Part shown: positions 54,979-63,798 of the stretch, piece after piece
Position numbering within the stretch: the first letter of the stretch is position 1
How the letters are laid out: every line of letters begins with the position of its first letter
Source: Pelagimonas sp.
GTDB lineage: Bacteria > Pseudomonadota > Alphaproteobacteria > Rhodobacterales > Rhodobacteraceae
Reading direction: 5' to 3'
NCBI GenBank assembly: GCA_025210265.1
Contig: JAOASD010000025.1
Location: 27,132 to 91,131, forward strand
Length of the DNA stretch: 64,000 nt
Notes under the pieces: generated by a model
What the model saw: the letters and a program-made list of their open reading frames with translations, nothing else
Told to the model about the DNA's origin: nothing
Databases searched by the model: none
Made by a program: the position numbers and the translations under genes

Positions 54979-56280
54979 ATGGATCTGCTGACCGCCAATG
55001 ACCGTCCGGGGGAATATCCCGGTTCCTTTTACGCTGCGCAGGCCACCCCGCTGGCGCGGTTTCCCAGCGCGGCCGGGGCGTTGGACTGTGATGTCTGTGT
55101 CATTGGCGGCGGGTTCATGGGCCTGTCGACCGCCTGGCATCTGGCGCAGCGCGGCTATGACACAGTGCTGCTTGAGGCGCAGCGCGTCGGCTTTGGCGCG
55201 TCGGGGCGCAATGGCGGCCAGGTCAGCATGGGGCAGCGGGTGGAACAGGACGCGTTGGAGCAGATGGTCGGCCAAAGCCATGCCCGCGCGCTGTGGGACA
55301 TCGGTGCGCAGGCGGTGGATCTGGTGCGCAGCCTGTGCGCCCGCGCAGAGGTCCACACGGCGTTTCACGATGGCATTATTCACACAGTGCATCGCGTGCG
55401 CGATCACGTTCATAATCAGGCGTTTGTGGACCATATGCACCGGCATTATGATCAGGACCGCCTGCGCCTGCTGGATCCTGCGGAATGCCGGCATCTGGTC
55501 AACTCGCCCGCATATCATGGCGGTGTGCTGGATCTGGACTCCGGGCATGTGAACCCGCTGGAACTGGCGCTGGGGCTGGCGCGGCTGGCGCAACAGGCTG
55601 GGGTGCGCCTGTTCGAAGGCTCCACCGTGACCGGCATCACCGAAGGCGATCCGGCACTGGTCCAGACCGACAGCGCACAGATCCGTGCGCGCTATGTTGT
55701 GATGGGCTGCAACGGGTATCTGGGCCGGATGCACAAACATGTGGCGCGCCGGGTCATGCCCATCAACAATTACATCGTGGCCACTGAACCCATGTCCCCC
55801 GCCGCACAGGAAGACATCATCCGGCATAATTACGCTGTGGCGGACAGCAAATTCGTGGTGAATTATTTCCGCTTTTCCGAAGATCACCGGCTGCTGTTCG
55901 GCGGCACAGAAAGCTATGGCTACAAATTTCCCAACGACATCGCCGGGGCTGTGCGCAAACCGTTGCAGCAGATTTTCCCCCAGCTTGCCGGGGTTAGGAT
56001 TGATCACGCCTGGGGCGGGACGCTGGGGATCACCATGAATCGCCTGCCGCATGTGGAACGCATGGCGGGCAATATTCTGACCCTGTCGGGGTTTTCGGGG
56101 TCGGGCGTGGCGCTGGCCACCCTGTCCGGCCAAATCGCGGCCGAGGCCATCGCAGGACAGGCCGAACGGTTTGACGTCATGGCGCGCGTTCCCACGCATG
56201 TTTTTCCGGGCGGGTCTGCGCTGCGCACACCTTTACTGGTGCTGGCGATGCTGTGGTACAGTCTGCGTGACCGGCTGTGA
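54979..56280 (+). CDS. FAD-dependent amine oxidase (gamma-glutamylputrescine oxidase-like)
   Basis: 433 residues, DAO superfamily. FAD site CVIGGGFMGLSTAWHLAQRG (33-52), LLEAQRVGFGASGRNGGQVS, and the C-terminal TLSGFSGSGVALATLSG. Closest in pattern to PuuB-type oxidases, which oxidise gamma-glutamylputrescine; no other puu genes are here, and sarcosine or other amines are possible. ATG 54979 follows GGAGCCCCGC. 168 bases before glcB on the same strand. Confidence 0.8.
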   Translation: MDLLTANDRPGEYPGSFYAAQATPLARFPSAAGALDCDVCVIGGGFMGLSTAWHLAQRGYDTVLLEAQRVGFGASGRNGGQVSMGQRVEQDALEQMVGQSHARALWDIGAQAVDLVRSLCARAEVHTAFHDGIIHTVHRVRDHVHNQAFVDHMHRHYDQDRLRLLDPAECRHLVNSPAYHGGVLDLDSGHVNPLELALGLARLAQQAGVRLFEGSTVTGITEGDPALVQTDSAQIRARYVVMGCNGYLGRMHKHVARRVMPINNYIVATEPMSPAAQEDIIRHNYAVADSKFVVNYFRFSEDHRLLFGGTESYGYKFPNDIAGAVRKPLQQIFPQLAGVRIDHAWGGTLGITMNRLPHVERMAGNILTLSGFSGSGVALATLSGQIAAEAIAGQAERFDVMARVPTHVFPGGSALRTPLLVLAMLWYSLRDRL

Positions 56281-56363
56281 CCGGCTAAGATATCCTGTTT
56301 TTGCTGCCAGATCGGGCAGGCTGCTTTACGCGGCCTGACGGTTTCTGCCTGCATTTTGAGCAA

Positions 56364-56382
56364 TTTTCCGCATTGCGGAAAA
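56364..56382. promoter_or_regulatory. Perfect 19-bp palindrome, candidate IclR-family operator
   Basis: TTTTCCGCA, central T, TGCGGAAAA, 66 bases upstream of the glcB ATG. The shape (TTCCGC-type arms, odd spacer) is typical of IclR-family operators, and an IclR gene lies at the end of the cluster. Inference on regulator; the palindrome itself is certain. Confidence 0.65.
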
Positions 56383-56448
56383 GATCACCTTCTAAATTGA
56401 AAAACATGGTCCTCAGAGCGACATCAAGCGCAGATGAAAGGGGATACC

Positions 56449-58599
56449 ATGGCATACCGTGAACACTCCGGCCTGCAGGTGGCCGCAGAACTAAATGATT
56501 TCGCCGAAACCGCGCTGTTGCCCGGCACGGGGCTCAGCCAGGATGATTTCTGGGGTGGCTATGCGCGTTTGCTGCGCGCACTGGCTCCGAAAAACGCGGC
56601 GCTGCTGGAAAAGCGGGCGTTGCTGCAGCGACAGCTGGACGACTGGTCCCGCGCGCGCAAAGGCAAAGCGTTCGATGTCACCGAGCACAAAGCCTTTTTG
56701 CAGGAAATCGGCTATCTGGTGCCCAAAGGCGCGCCCTTTCAGGTTGAGACCCAGAATGTGGATCCCGAGATCGCGCAGATTGCCGGTCCGCAGCTGGTCG
56801 TGCCTGTGACGAATGCGCGCTATGCGCTGAACGCGGCCAATGCCCGCTGGCGGTCGCTATATGATGCGCTGTATGGCACGGATGCGCTGCCGGGGCAGGC
56901 CGAGGGGCCGGGCTATGATGCGGCGCGCGGCGCGCAGGCGGTGGCCTGGTCGGCGGATTTTCTGGACCGTGCCGTGCCGCTTGAAACGGGGTCTCATGCG
57001 GATGTCACCGCCTATCGGCGCAACGGCGCGCAGCTGCTGGCTGAGATCGGTGATCAGGTGGCGGGCTTTGCTGCCGGTGCCAGCTTTGTCGCCTATGACG
57101 AAGACGGGGCGCGTGCATCCTACATTCTGAAACATAACGGGTTGCATATTGAATTGCTGATTGACCCTGACCATCCGGTTGGCGCGGCGTCGGCTTCGGG
57201 TCTGCGGGATGTGGTGATCGAAAGCGCCCTGACCGCGATCAATGACTGCGAAGATTCCGTGGCCGCGGTGGATGCGGCTGACAAGGTTCTGGCCTATTCC
57301 AACTGGCTGGGTCTGATGAAGGGCACGCTGGTCGAAAGTTTCGAAAAGGGCGGCAAGACCGTGACCCGTCGCCTGATGGCGGATCGTCAGATGACCGCGC
57401 CGGATGGCAGTGCTGTCACGCTTAAGGGGCGCACGGTCGCGCTGGTGCGCAATGTGGGCCATCTGATGACCACGGATGCGGTGTTGCTGGACGGTCAGGA
57501 AACGCCTGAGGGCATGTTGGATGCGCTGTTCACCGTGGCGGCGGCTTTGCATGACCGGGCGCGCAGCGAAAACACCAATTCGGCCACCGGATCGGTCTAT
57601 GTGGTCAAACCCAAGATGCACGGCCCCGAAGAGGTCGCCTTTGCCGAAGAGCTCTATGCCGGGGTCGAGGATATTCTGGGCCTGCCGCGCAACACGGTCA
57701 AACTGGGCGTGATGGACGAAGAGCGCCGGACCTCGGTCAATCTGGTCGAATCCATGCGCCAGGTCAAAGACCGGCTGGTCTTTATCAATACCGGTTTTTT
57801 GGACCGGACCGGGGATGAAATCCACAGCGCGATGCAGCTGGGCCCGGTGATTCCCAAAGAGGAAATGAAAGACAGCGGCTGGCTGGCCGCCTATGAGGAC
57901 GGCAATGTCGATGCGGGTCTGGAAACCGGGCTGGTCGGGCATGGGCAGATTGGCAAAGGCATGTGGGCAAAACCCGATGACATGGCCGAAATGCTGCAGG
58001 TCAAGATCGGCCACCCGAAATCCGGCGCGAACACGGCCTGGGTGCCGTCCCCCACAGCGGCGACGCTGCACGCGACACATTACCATGAGGTCGATGTGTT
58101 TGGGCTTCATGCGGAGATGGCCAAACGGGAAACCGCCTCTCTGGAGGCGCTGCTGACCCCGCCGGTCATGCATAACCGCCATCTCAGCGCGGCTGAAATC
58201 GAACACGGGTTGGACAATAACTGCCAGTCGATTCTGGGCTATGTGGTGCGCTGGGTCGATCAGGGGATCGGGTGTTCAAAAGTGCCGGACCTGAACGATG
58301 TGGCCCTGATGGAAGACCGCGCCACCCTGCGGATCAGTGCGCAGATCCTGGCCAACTGGCTGATGCATGATGTGATCAGCAAAGAACAGGTGCTGGACAG
58401 TCTGCAGCGCATGGCGGCCAAGGTCGATGCGCAGAATGCGGGGGATGCGGCCTATCGCCCGATGGCCCCCGATTTTGACGGCCCGGCCTTTGCTGCCGCG
58501 CGTGATCTGATCCTGCTGGGGGCGCAGCAGCCCTCTGGCTATACGGAACCTTTGCTGCACGCCTATCGCCGCAAGGCCAAGGCCCTTTACGGAGAATAA
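56449..58599 (+). CDS. glcB: Malate synthase G
   Basis: 716 residues from ATG 56449 (MAYREHSGLQ), preceded by AAAGGGG; ATG 56434 five codons upstream is the alternative. Condenses glyoxylate with acetyl-CoA to malate. Family regions visible: NSATGSVYVVKPKMHGPEEV, LGVMDEERRTSVNL, FINTGFLDRTGDEIHS, KGMWAKPDDM and GANTAWVPSPTAATLHATHY. With the GlcG-like gene four bases downstream and the upstream palindrome it forms a small glyoxylate-use operon. Confidence 0.97.
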   Translation: MAYREHSGLQVAAELNDFAETALLPGTGLSQDDFWGGYARLLRALAPKNAALLEKRALLQRQLDDWSRARKGKAFDVTEHKAFLQEIGYLVPKGAPFQVETQNVDPEIAQIAGPQLVVPVTNARYALNAANARWRSLYDALYGTDALPGQAEGPGYDAARGAQAVAWSADFLDRAVPLETGSHADVTAYRRNGAQLLAEIGDQVAGFAAGASFVAYDEDGARASYILKHNGLHIELLIDPDHPVGAASASGLRDVVIESALTAINDCEDSVAAVDAADKVLAYSNWLGLMKGTLVESFEKGGKTVTRRLMADRQMTAPDGSAVTLKGRTVALVRNVGHLMTTDAVLLDGQETPEGMLDALFTVAAALHDRARSENTNSATGSVYVVKPKMHGPEEVAFAEELYAGVEDILGLPRNTVKLGVMDEERRTSVNLVESMRQVKDRLVFINTGFLDRTGDEIHSAMQLGPVIPKEEMKDSGWLAAYEDGNVDAGLETGLVGHGQIGKGMWAKPDDMAEMLQVKIGHPKSGANTAWVPSPTAATLHATHYHEVDVFGLHAEMAKRETASLEALLTPPVMHNRHLSAAEIEHGLDNNCQSILGYVVRWVDQGIGCSKVPDLNDVALMEDRATLRISAQILANWLMHDVISKEQVLDSLQRMAAKVDAQNAGDAAYRPMAPDFDGPAFAAARDLILLGAQQPSGYTEPLLHAYRRKAKALYGE

Positions 58600-58602
58600 A
58601 CC

Positions 58603-59025
58603 ATGCTGACCATCACCCGTCTGGATATTGCCGATGCCCGGATCCTGATCGCAGGGGCCCGCGCCAAATCCGAAGAGATCGGCGTGCCCATGTGCATCGC
58701 CATCACCGATGAGGGCGGCAATCTGATCGCGTTTGAACGCATGGATGGCGGCAAAGTCACCAGCGCGACCATTGCCATCGACAAATCCTTTACCGCGTCG
58801 GCGGCCAAGAAACCGACCCATGAATATGGCGATGCCAGCCAGCCGGGCGCACCGGCCTATGGCATCAACGCCGCGCTGGGCGGACGTCTGATGGTGGTTG
58901 GCGGCGGTCTGCCGGTGATCGTCGATGGCGAGGTCGTGGGGGCCATTGGCGTCAGCTCTGGCACGCCGATGCAGGATCGTGAGGTGGCCCAGGCCGGGAT
59001 CGACCATTTTCTGGCCTCGCGCTAA
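58603..59025 (+). CDS. GlcG/HbpS family haem-binding-like protein
   Basis: 140 residues, no signal peptide. HbpS/GlcG fold: CIAITDEGGNLIAFERMDGG and the C-terminal GGLPVIVDGEVVGAIGVSSG. GlcG accompanies the glycolate operon in E. coli with unknown role. Starts three bases after the glcB stop. Confidence 0.9.
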   Translation: MLTITRLDIADARILIAGARAKSEEIGVPMCIAITDEGGNLIAFERMDGGKVTSATIAIDKSFTASAAKKPTHEYGDASQPGAPAYGINAALGGRLMVVGGGLPVIVDGEVVGAIGVSSGTPMQDREVAQAGIDHFLASR

Positions 59026-59078
59026 GGGTCATTTGTGATCTGCCCTCAGGCACTGACCTGGTGCCTGGGGGTCTGAGC

Positions 59079-59864
59079 CTAACTGTTTGCTGTGCCGCCA
59101 CCGGCCAGCTGATCAGACAGGTTGCGGGCTGCGGCGCAGACCAGCGTGGCGATTTTATAGGTGGATTCCTGTGTGACCCGCGCGGCCAGCCCCGACACGG
59201 AAATCGCCGCGATGGCCTCTCCCTCGGGGGCATGGACCACCGCCGCAACGCAGCGCATCCCGATCACATATTCTTCGTCATCTACGGCATAGCCCTGCCG
59301 TCGGATCCGGGCAATTTCCTGCATGACGCTCTCTTCTGAACTCAGGCTTTTCGAGGTCATGCTGCGCAGCCCCTGACGCTGGATCAGACGACGAATCGCA
59401 TCATCGGGCCAGGTGGCCACAATCGCCTTGCCCATGCCGGAGTTCAGAACCGGGACGCGCCCGCCGGGCGGTGCAATGGCACGCATGATTTCACGGCTTT
59501 CGATTTGGGAAATGGTCACGGCCTCTTCGCGCTGAATCACCCCCAGATTCGCGGTTTCGCGGGTGCTGTCGCGCAGATGGCGTAGGAACGGACGGGCGGG
59601 CAGGACCAGACTGTCATGCAGCGGATAGCTTTCTCCGACGCCATGAGCGCGCTGGCCGATGATCCACAACCCGGTCCCTAGGTCTTTTTGCACAAAACGG
59701 CGCAGTTCCATCGTGGTCAGCAGGCGGTGGGCGGTCGACACCGGCAGCCCCAATGCGGTCGCGATGTCTGACACCCGGATGCCGCTGCGATGATCCGCGA
59801 TCAGCTCCAGCATCGCCAGTGCGCGATCCACGGATTGCACCAGGTTCGGATCCCGATCTGCCAT
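59079..59864 (-). CDS. IclR-family transcriptional regulator
   Basis: 261 residues. N-terminal winged HTH (SVDRALAMLELIADHRSGIR, LGLPVSTAHRLLTTME) and the IclR effector domain (VPVLNSGMGKAIVATWPDD, DDEEYVIGMRCVAAVVHAPE, ISVSGLAARV). ATG follows an ideal GGAGG. Convergent to glcB-glcG, it probably senses glyoxylate or a related acid and acts on the palindrome at 56364-56382. Last core-type gene before the accessory region. Confidence 0.92.
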   Translation of the reverse strand: MADRDPNLVQSVDRALAMLELIADHRSGIRVSDIATALGLPVSTAHRLLTTMELRRFVQKDLGTGLWIIGQRAHGVGESYPLHDSLVLPARPFLRHLRDSTRETANLGVIQREEAVTISQIESREIMRAIAPPGGRVPVLNSGMGKAIVATWPDDAIRRLIQRQGLRSMTSKSLSSEESVMQEIARIRRQGYAVDDEEYVIGMRCVAAVVHAPEGEAIAAISVSGLAARVTQESTYKIATLVCAAARNLSDQLAGGGTANS

Positions 59865-60150
59865 GTTTGCCTGCCTCCTCCTGGCCGTATAGATTTAGGG
59901 AAACCTATATCAGCGGCGCGGGGCAGAGCGAAATCGCAATGGCTGATTCTGATGAAGATGGGCAGCCCGATCAGTTGCCCGTCGAAATGTATGGGCTGGA
60001 TTTTGAATAACCTAAGTCTTTGTTTGAGAGGGGTAAAATTAAGAAACTGCCAGGCATCATACGCGCCGTATCAGCCTGTAATTCTCACCATATTGGGTGT
60101 CTGCATCTGTGCAGAACTATAATGGTGCTGCTGGAGGGCATTGAATAACC

Positions 60151-60270
60151 GTTCCGCTACGTTCCCGGATAAGCCATGATAGCAAAGGGGGCATTTTAAA
60201 TCAGGGCCTTACAAGCTGGGTAGCGTTCCCGCTTGTTCCCGTATGTTCCGGGATATACAACATATAGCAA
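60151..60270 (+). repeat. Phased GTTCC repeats upstream of the integrase
   Basis: GTTCC-starting units at 60151, 60161, 60225, 60235 and 60245, i.e. groups of two and three spaced exactly 10 bp. The longer segments beginning at 60161 and 60245 (through ATAGCAA) are imperfect direct copies 84 bp apart. The rest of 59865-60309 shows no gene and no tRNA. Likely integrase arm-type or regulator sites. Confidence 0.7.
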
Positions 60271-60309
60271 TGGGACTGAGAATGGGGCTGGATAGGAGCG
60301 ATTGTCAGA

Positions 60310-61487
60310 TTGGCGCTAGGATCTAACAAGCTGAGCGGTGCAAAGGTTCGGACCGCAGCCGCCGGGAAATACGGTGATGGTGAAAATCTGTGGCTTCACA
60401 AGCGCGACGCCGAGCGCGGCAAATGGGTGCTCTTTGTCACTGTGCACGGGCGGCGGCGTGAAATGGGCCTTGGGGCCTATCCACAGGTCTCCTTGAAGGA
60501 AGCCCAAAAATGGCGGGCGGTTGCGCGCCGGGGGCTTGATCCAATCAAAGAGCGGGAACGCGAGCGGCGCGAGGCAGAGCGCCAGATGCACATTCTCAAT
60601 GACGTGGCGCGCGATGCTTTCGAGGCGCGCAAGGCCGAGCTAAAGGGGGATGGCAAGGCCGGGCGATGGTTCTCACCCCTTGAGCTTCACATCCTCCCCA
60701 AGCTGGGCAAGGTGCCGGTCGCGGATATTGACCAGATAGACATTCGTGACGCGCTGGCCCCTATCTGGCACACCAAGGCCAGCACCGCAGAAAAGGCGAT
60801 GCACCGGCTTGGGGTCTGCCTGAAACACGCCGCCGCGCTGGGCTTGGATGTGGACTTGCAGGCGGTGGAGAAGGCGCGCGCCCTACTGGGCAGGCAACGC
60901 CACATCGTAAAAACATTCCGGCACTACCCTGGAAAGAGGTTCCCGCATTTTATGAAAGCCTAGACGAAGGGTCTGTTACCCATTTGGCATTGCGCCTCCT
61001 GATCCTTACCGCTGTGCGATCAAGCCCTTTGCGCTTCCTCCACGTTGATCAAATCGACGGTGACGTGTGGACGATCCCCGGGGACGCCATGAAGGGCCGA
61101 AAAGGGGCAACGTCTGATTTCCGGGTGCCATTGTCACAAGAGGCGCTGGCGGTGATCGAACAAGCGCGCCCGCTTGCCCGTGATGGCTTCTTGTTCCCCA
61201 GCGTTCGGAAAGGCGTGATCAGCGATGCCACCATGAGCCGCCTCATGGAGCGGCGAGAAATGGAAGCGCGCCCCCATGGGTTCCGATCCAGCTTTCGCGA
61301 TTGGGTCTCAGAAACGACCAACACGCCATACGAAGTCGCAGAAACCGCGCTGGGGCATACAGTTGGCGGGACCGTTGAGCGGGCCTATCGGCGCACCGAT
61401 CATCTAGAGCAAAGGCGCGCTCTGATGCAGAGCTGGGAAAATCACGTCGCAGGAAAAGCGACCGACAAAATTGTTAGGATTGGATGA
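60310..61487 (+). pseudogene. P4-type tyrosine recombinase/integrase, frameshifted
   Basis: Two consecutive frames encode one DUF4102-type integrase. The first (TTG 60310, AGGAG upstream) has the arm-binding domain (ENLWLHKRDAERGKW, GLGAYPQVSLKEAQ) and core-binding domain, then breaks. The frame is lost at the A5 run 60909-60913: shifting one base back there restores a coherent sequence reading NIPALPWKEVPAFYESLDEG into the catalytic domain. Catalytic residues follow: Arg (LILTAVR), HGFRSSFR, LGH, and Tyr (AYRRTDH). About 392 residues if repaired. Loss of one A from an A6 run is the simplest cause. Confidence 0.88.
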
Positions 61488-62251
61488 TGTGTGAAACAAA
61501 TAGTCATTCGGATAGCAATGGCACGCTGTCAGAAATGGATCTTTGGCGCTTGTCCGACGCGCTTCCGATAGTAGCAGCGGCGATGCTAGTTGCAGGTCTG
61601 TCTCCGGCCGACCGTTTTTTGTCTGGAGATGGTGACTACCGTATCGGTTTCGACAGGAACGGAGAAAAGCAAAAAAAATATGATGCTGCATTTAGCAGCT
61701 TACGGGGAGCCATTTTAGCCAATAGGCTTCGAGCAAATGTCAAATTCTCAATGAGGGGCAGCAGAAGCGGGCAAAGCGTATGGCTAGACAGGGATGGGAA
61801 CGAACGGTTTGAGTCCTACGAAGTGGTCGAAATGCCTCACGAGGAGCAAGTTTCCTACGACATGCTTATCGCCAACGCGGCGCATTCTGAAGTTCCGGTA
61901 AGAAGGTTGGACGCAGAGACGAAGCTAAACTTCGACCTTGATACTCTTAGGTCCGAACCCCTTTTGTACATTTGCAAAGAACCGAACTGGATGGAAACGA
62001 CTGTTGATGTTCAGGACCTGAAACTATGGCTTTCAGAGCGTGGTGTATTCCCCGTGTTTTTCTTCCCGAAGGGGAAGGCCGAGGGCTTTCGCGACCCTCA
62101 AAACGAAAGATACTCTGCAAAACTTGCTTGCGCCGTAGCTGCGTGGGAGGCGGTGAAAGAACCCGGACCGAATGAAAGCCCCAAGCAAACGCTCGCGGCC
62201 TGGGTTCAGTCGAATGAGGGAAGGCTAATGGGATGGGCTGCGAGCAAATAG
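61484..62251 (+). CDS. Hypothetical protein coupled to the integrase
   Basis: 255 residues from ATG 61484 overlapping the integrase stop in ATGA (a second ATG follows directly). No signal peptide; one weakly hydrophobic segment near 28-40 (LPIVAAAMLVAGLSP). Charged middle part; the C-terminal RYSAKLACAVAAWEAVKEPG and SPKQTLAAWVQS resemble, from memory, proteins next to integrases in alphaproteobacterial elements, where the domain usually continues further. Base composition is less GC-rich than the core genes. Function unknown. Confidence 0.75.
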   Translation: MMCETNSHSDSNGTLSEMDLWRLSDALPIVAAAMLVAGLSPADRFLSGDGDYRIGFDRNGEKQKKYDAAFSSLRGAILANRLRANVKFSMRGSRSGQSVWLDRDGNERFESYEVVEMPHEEQVSYDMLIANAAHSEVPVRRLDAETKLNFDLDTLRSEPLLYICKEPNWMETTVDVQDLKLWLSERGVFPVFFFPKGKAEGFRDPQNERYSAKLACAVAAWEAVKEPGPNESPKQTLAAWVQSNEGRLMGWAASK

Positions 62252-62394
62252 GCAGCGAGGTTAAGAAAACAGGAGCCCAAGTATCGCTGGAAACTACAGA
62301 AGTTTTCCGTTCTGGCAGAGTGAGAAACGGGCGGTGGAAATAAAAGTGTTATTAATCAATTTACTAGGGGTTGGTGCGGTTGCCTTTAACCTAC

Positions 62395-62664
62395 CTAGAA
62401 AGGTATGTCGCTATCGCCCAAATCGAGCGAGTGCGGTTTTTTCTCATACCCAAATTCATAGTTATCAACAGGCTCGTCGCGCGCCGGAGCGATATGGTCT
62501 GCGCGGGTTGCAGTGGTTGGGGCACCACCACCTGTTGCCCAGTTAGCTATCTTTGCTATTTCTTCTGCGGCGGTGGCAGAAACCACTTTGTTGGCACCGC
62601 CGAGGCCATAGGTAACTCCATGTTCCCAGACATGCGGGGAAGCGCTCATGTGGCGGCTGATCAA
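62395..62664 (-). CDS. Small ORF ending in an SSB-like acidic tip, possible gene remnant
   Basis: 89 residues from a TTG at 62664 (84 from ATG 62649); no strong ribosome site. Contains EEIAKIANWATGGGAP, then an acidic tail DLGDSDIPF directly before the stop, which mimics the C-terminal DDDIPF tip of single-stranded DNA-binding proteins that recruits repair enzymes. No OB-fold is present. May be the detached 3' part of a larger gene related to 61484-62251 but on the opposite strand, or a genuine small protein. Divergent from the alpA-like gene. Confidence 0.5.
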   Translation of the reverse strand: MISRHMSASPHVWEHGVTYGLGGANKVVSATAAEEIAKIANWATGGGAPTTATRADHIAPARDEPVDNYEFGYEKKPHSLDLGDSDIPF

Positions 62665-62722
62665 ACCTTTTGGTTGACGCTCTTCTCTTCCCCTCCTGTC
62701 GCCAAACGCAAAGGATTTGAGG

Positions 62723-62902
62723 ATGGTTGAGAAACACTACCGCCGCACCGAGGTTGAGGAAATTGTCGGCCTGAGCCGCACGACAATCTACAACTTAATG
62801 AACGCGGGGAAGTTCCCCCGGCCTATTCGTCTCACAAGCAAGGCTGTTGGCTGGCCGGAAAGCGCCATTTCCGAATGGCTGGAAAGCCGCGAAGCCGCAT
62901 AA
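62723..62902 (+). CDS. AlpA-family regulator/excisionase
   Basis: 59 residues from ATG 62723, seven bases after AAAGGA; an in-frame TTG at 62717 is also possible. MerR-like winged helix typical of phage_AlpA: YRRTEVEEIVGLSRTTIYNL, FPRPIRLTSKAVGWPESAI, EWLESREA. AlpA-like proteins switch on or direct excision of P4-like elements, matching the integrase next door. Confidence 0.92.
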   Translation: MVEKHYRRTEVEEIVGLSRTTIYNLMNAGKFPRPIRLTSKAVGWPESAISEWLESREAA

Positions 62903-62906
62903 AAAA

Positions 62907-62935
62907 CCACCACCCGCTAGGCTAACGGGCGGTGG
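62907..62935. terminator. Imperfect stem-loop after the AlpA-like gene
   Basis: CCACCACCCG, loop, CGGGCGGTGG, with an A-run on the left (62901-62906) so it would terminate better on the minus strand; on the plus strand it is followed only by GGATAATTT. Possible bidirectional terminator. Confidence 0.5.
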
Positions 62936-63081
62936 GGATAATTTCTTGCGGACTTAGGACGCCGCAAGGGTATCGCATCACAGGCACATTATCGGCCATT
63001 CTAGAAACGAATTAAGAGGCTTCCTGTCCATCCGCCAATGGCGGTTGGCTAATCGTGTCGGTGGGGCTGGCCGATGCGGCA

Positions 63082-63120
63082 AAAGAAAACCCCCGCACCG
63101 GGCGCAACCGGGCGAGGGTT
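63082..63120 (-). terminator. Terminator-like hairpin on the minus strand
   Basis: Complementary ends AACCC/GGGTT and CGC/GCG enclose two ACCGGGCG direct repeats; the plus-strand AAAAGAAAA at 63081-63089 gives a T-run on the minus strand. Would end minus-strand transcripts coming from the right. Confidence 0.5.
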
Positions 63121-63666
63121 TGGCTCCCCCGTTAGGGAGGAGTGGTTTACCTATCCCGGATATCAGACCCCCCACCAGTATGGCAACCCGACGCGCATCC
63201 CACCACATCTTGACGCTGCCCGTTGGGTTGCTATTTTGTTCGCAATCCTGCCGGGTGGTTTACAGACGTTGGCGGCAGGAGGTTTCGGGATACCAATGGG
63301 CGCAACCATATCCCAACCGCAGTCCGAAAGATTGAAGCGGGGTTGCCGGGGATCAGGGAAGATCCTCGAAAGTAGCAATCGACCGCGCGGCATTTCCCCA
63401 ATGTGACCTGCGGGCCTCTGACTGACCGACGGCGACCGACGCTATGGATCAGAGAGGCTAGGAACGACCCCGGCGCAGACGCGCTAGGGCTGTTCGTCCT
63501 ATGCCTCTTTCCCTCCCTCAGGTTCCCTCTGCTATGGGGGGTATTGCGCCAGAAAACGAATTTTCGAGATTGGCACTGCTGAACGGGTTTCGAAAAGGGG
63601 CGGCTGTTCGGACCGTGATATTATCCATGATACTGGAAACGGGGCGGGCCTGCTCGGCCCCTACCA

Positions 63667-63798
63667 TTGCTTGGGCAATACTAAGTTTTGCTAAGTCCCA
63701 GGCGCTGCAGTCGCTTTGCCAATGTTGGGTTTTGCTAAGTCCCAAGCCCTACAATCGCTCGGGCGATGTTAAGTTTTGTTAAGTTGCCACCACTCTCA
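63667..63798. repeat. Tandem 44-bp repeat, three units
   Basis: Units begin at 63667, 63711 and 63755; the shared core GTTTTGCTAAGTCCCA recurs at exactly 44-bp steps (63685, 63729; GTTTTGTTAAGT at 63773). Units 1 and 3 carry the palindromes ATTGC-TTGG-GCAAT and ATCGC-TCGG-GCGAT at equivalent positions; unit 2 is degenerate there. The period is not a multiple of three, so it is not a coding repeat. Confidence 0.8.

Noticed and set aside
59865..60309. tRNA or tRNA fragment as integrase target
   Set aside because: No T-arm (GTTCGA-like) or acceptor sequence was found in either strand.
60909..60915. Programmed -1 frameshifting in the integrase
   Set aside because: The A5 run allows slippage, but the codons do not form a standard X-XXY-YYZ heptamer and no downstream stem was evident; a simple deletion is likelier.
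63501..63782. 93-codon plus-strand ORF and facing minus-strand ORFs near the right end
   Set aside because: They run through the 44-bp repeats, whose period is not a multiple of three, and lack ribosome sites.
63667..63798. CRISPR array
   Set aside because: Three contiguous 44-bp units without spacers, degenerate palindromes, no cas genes.
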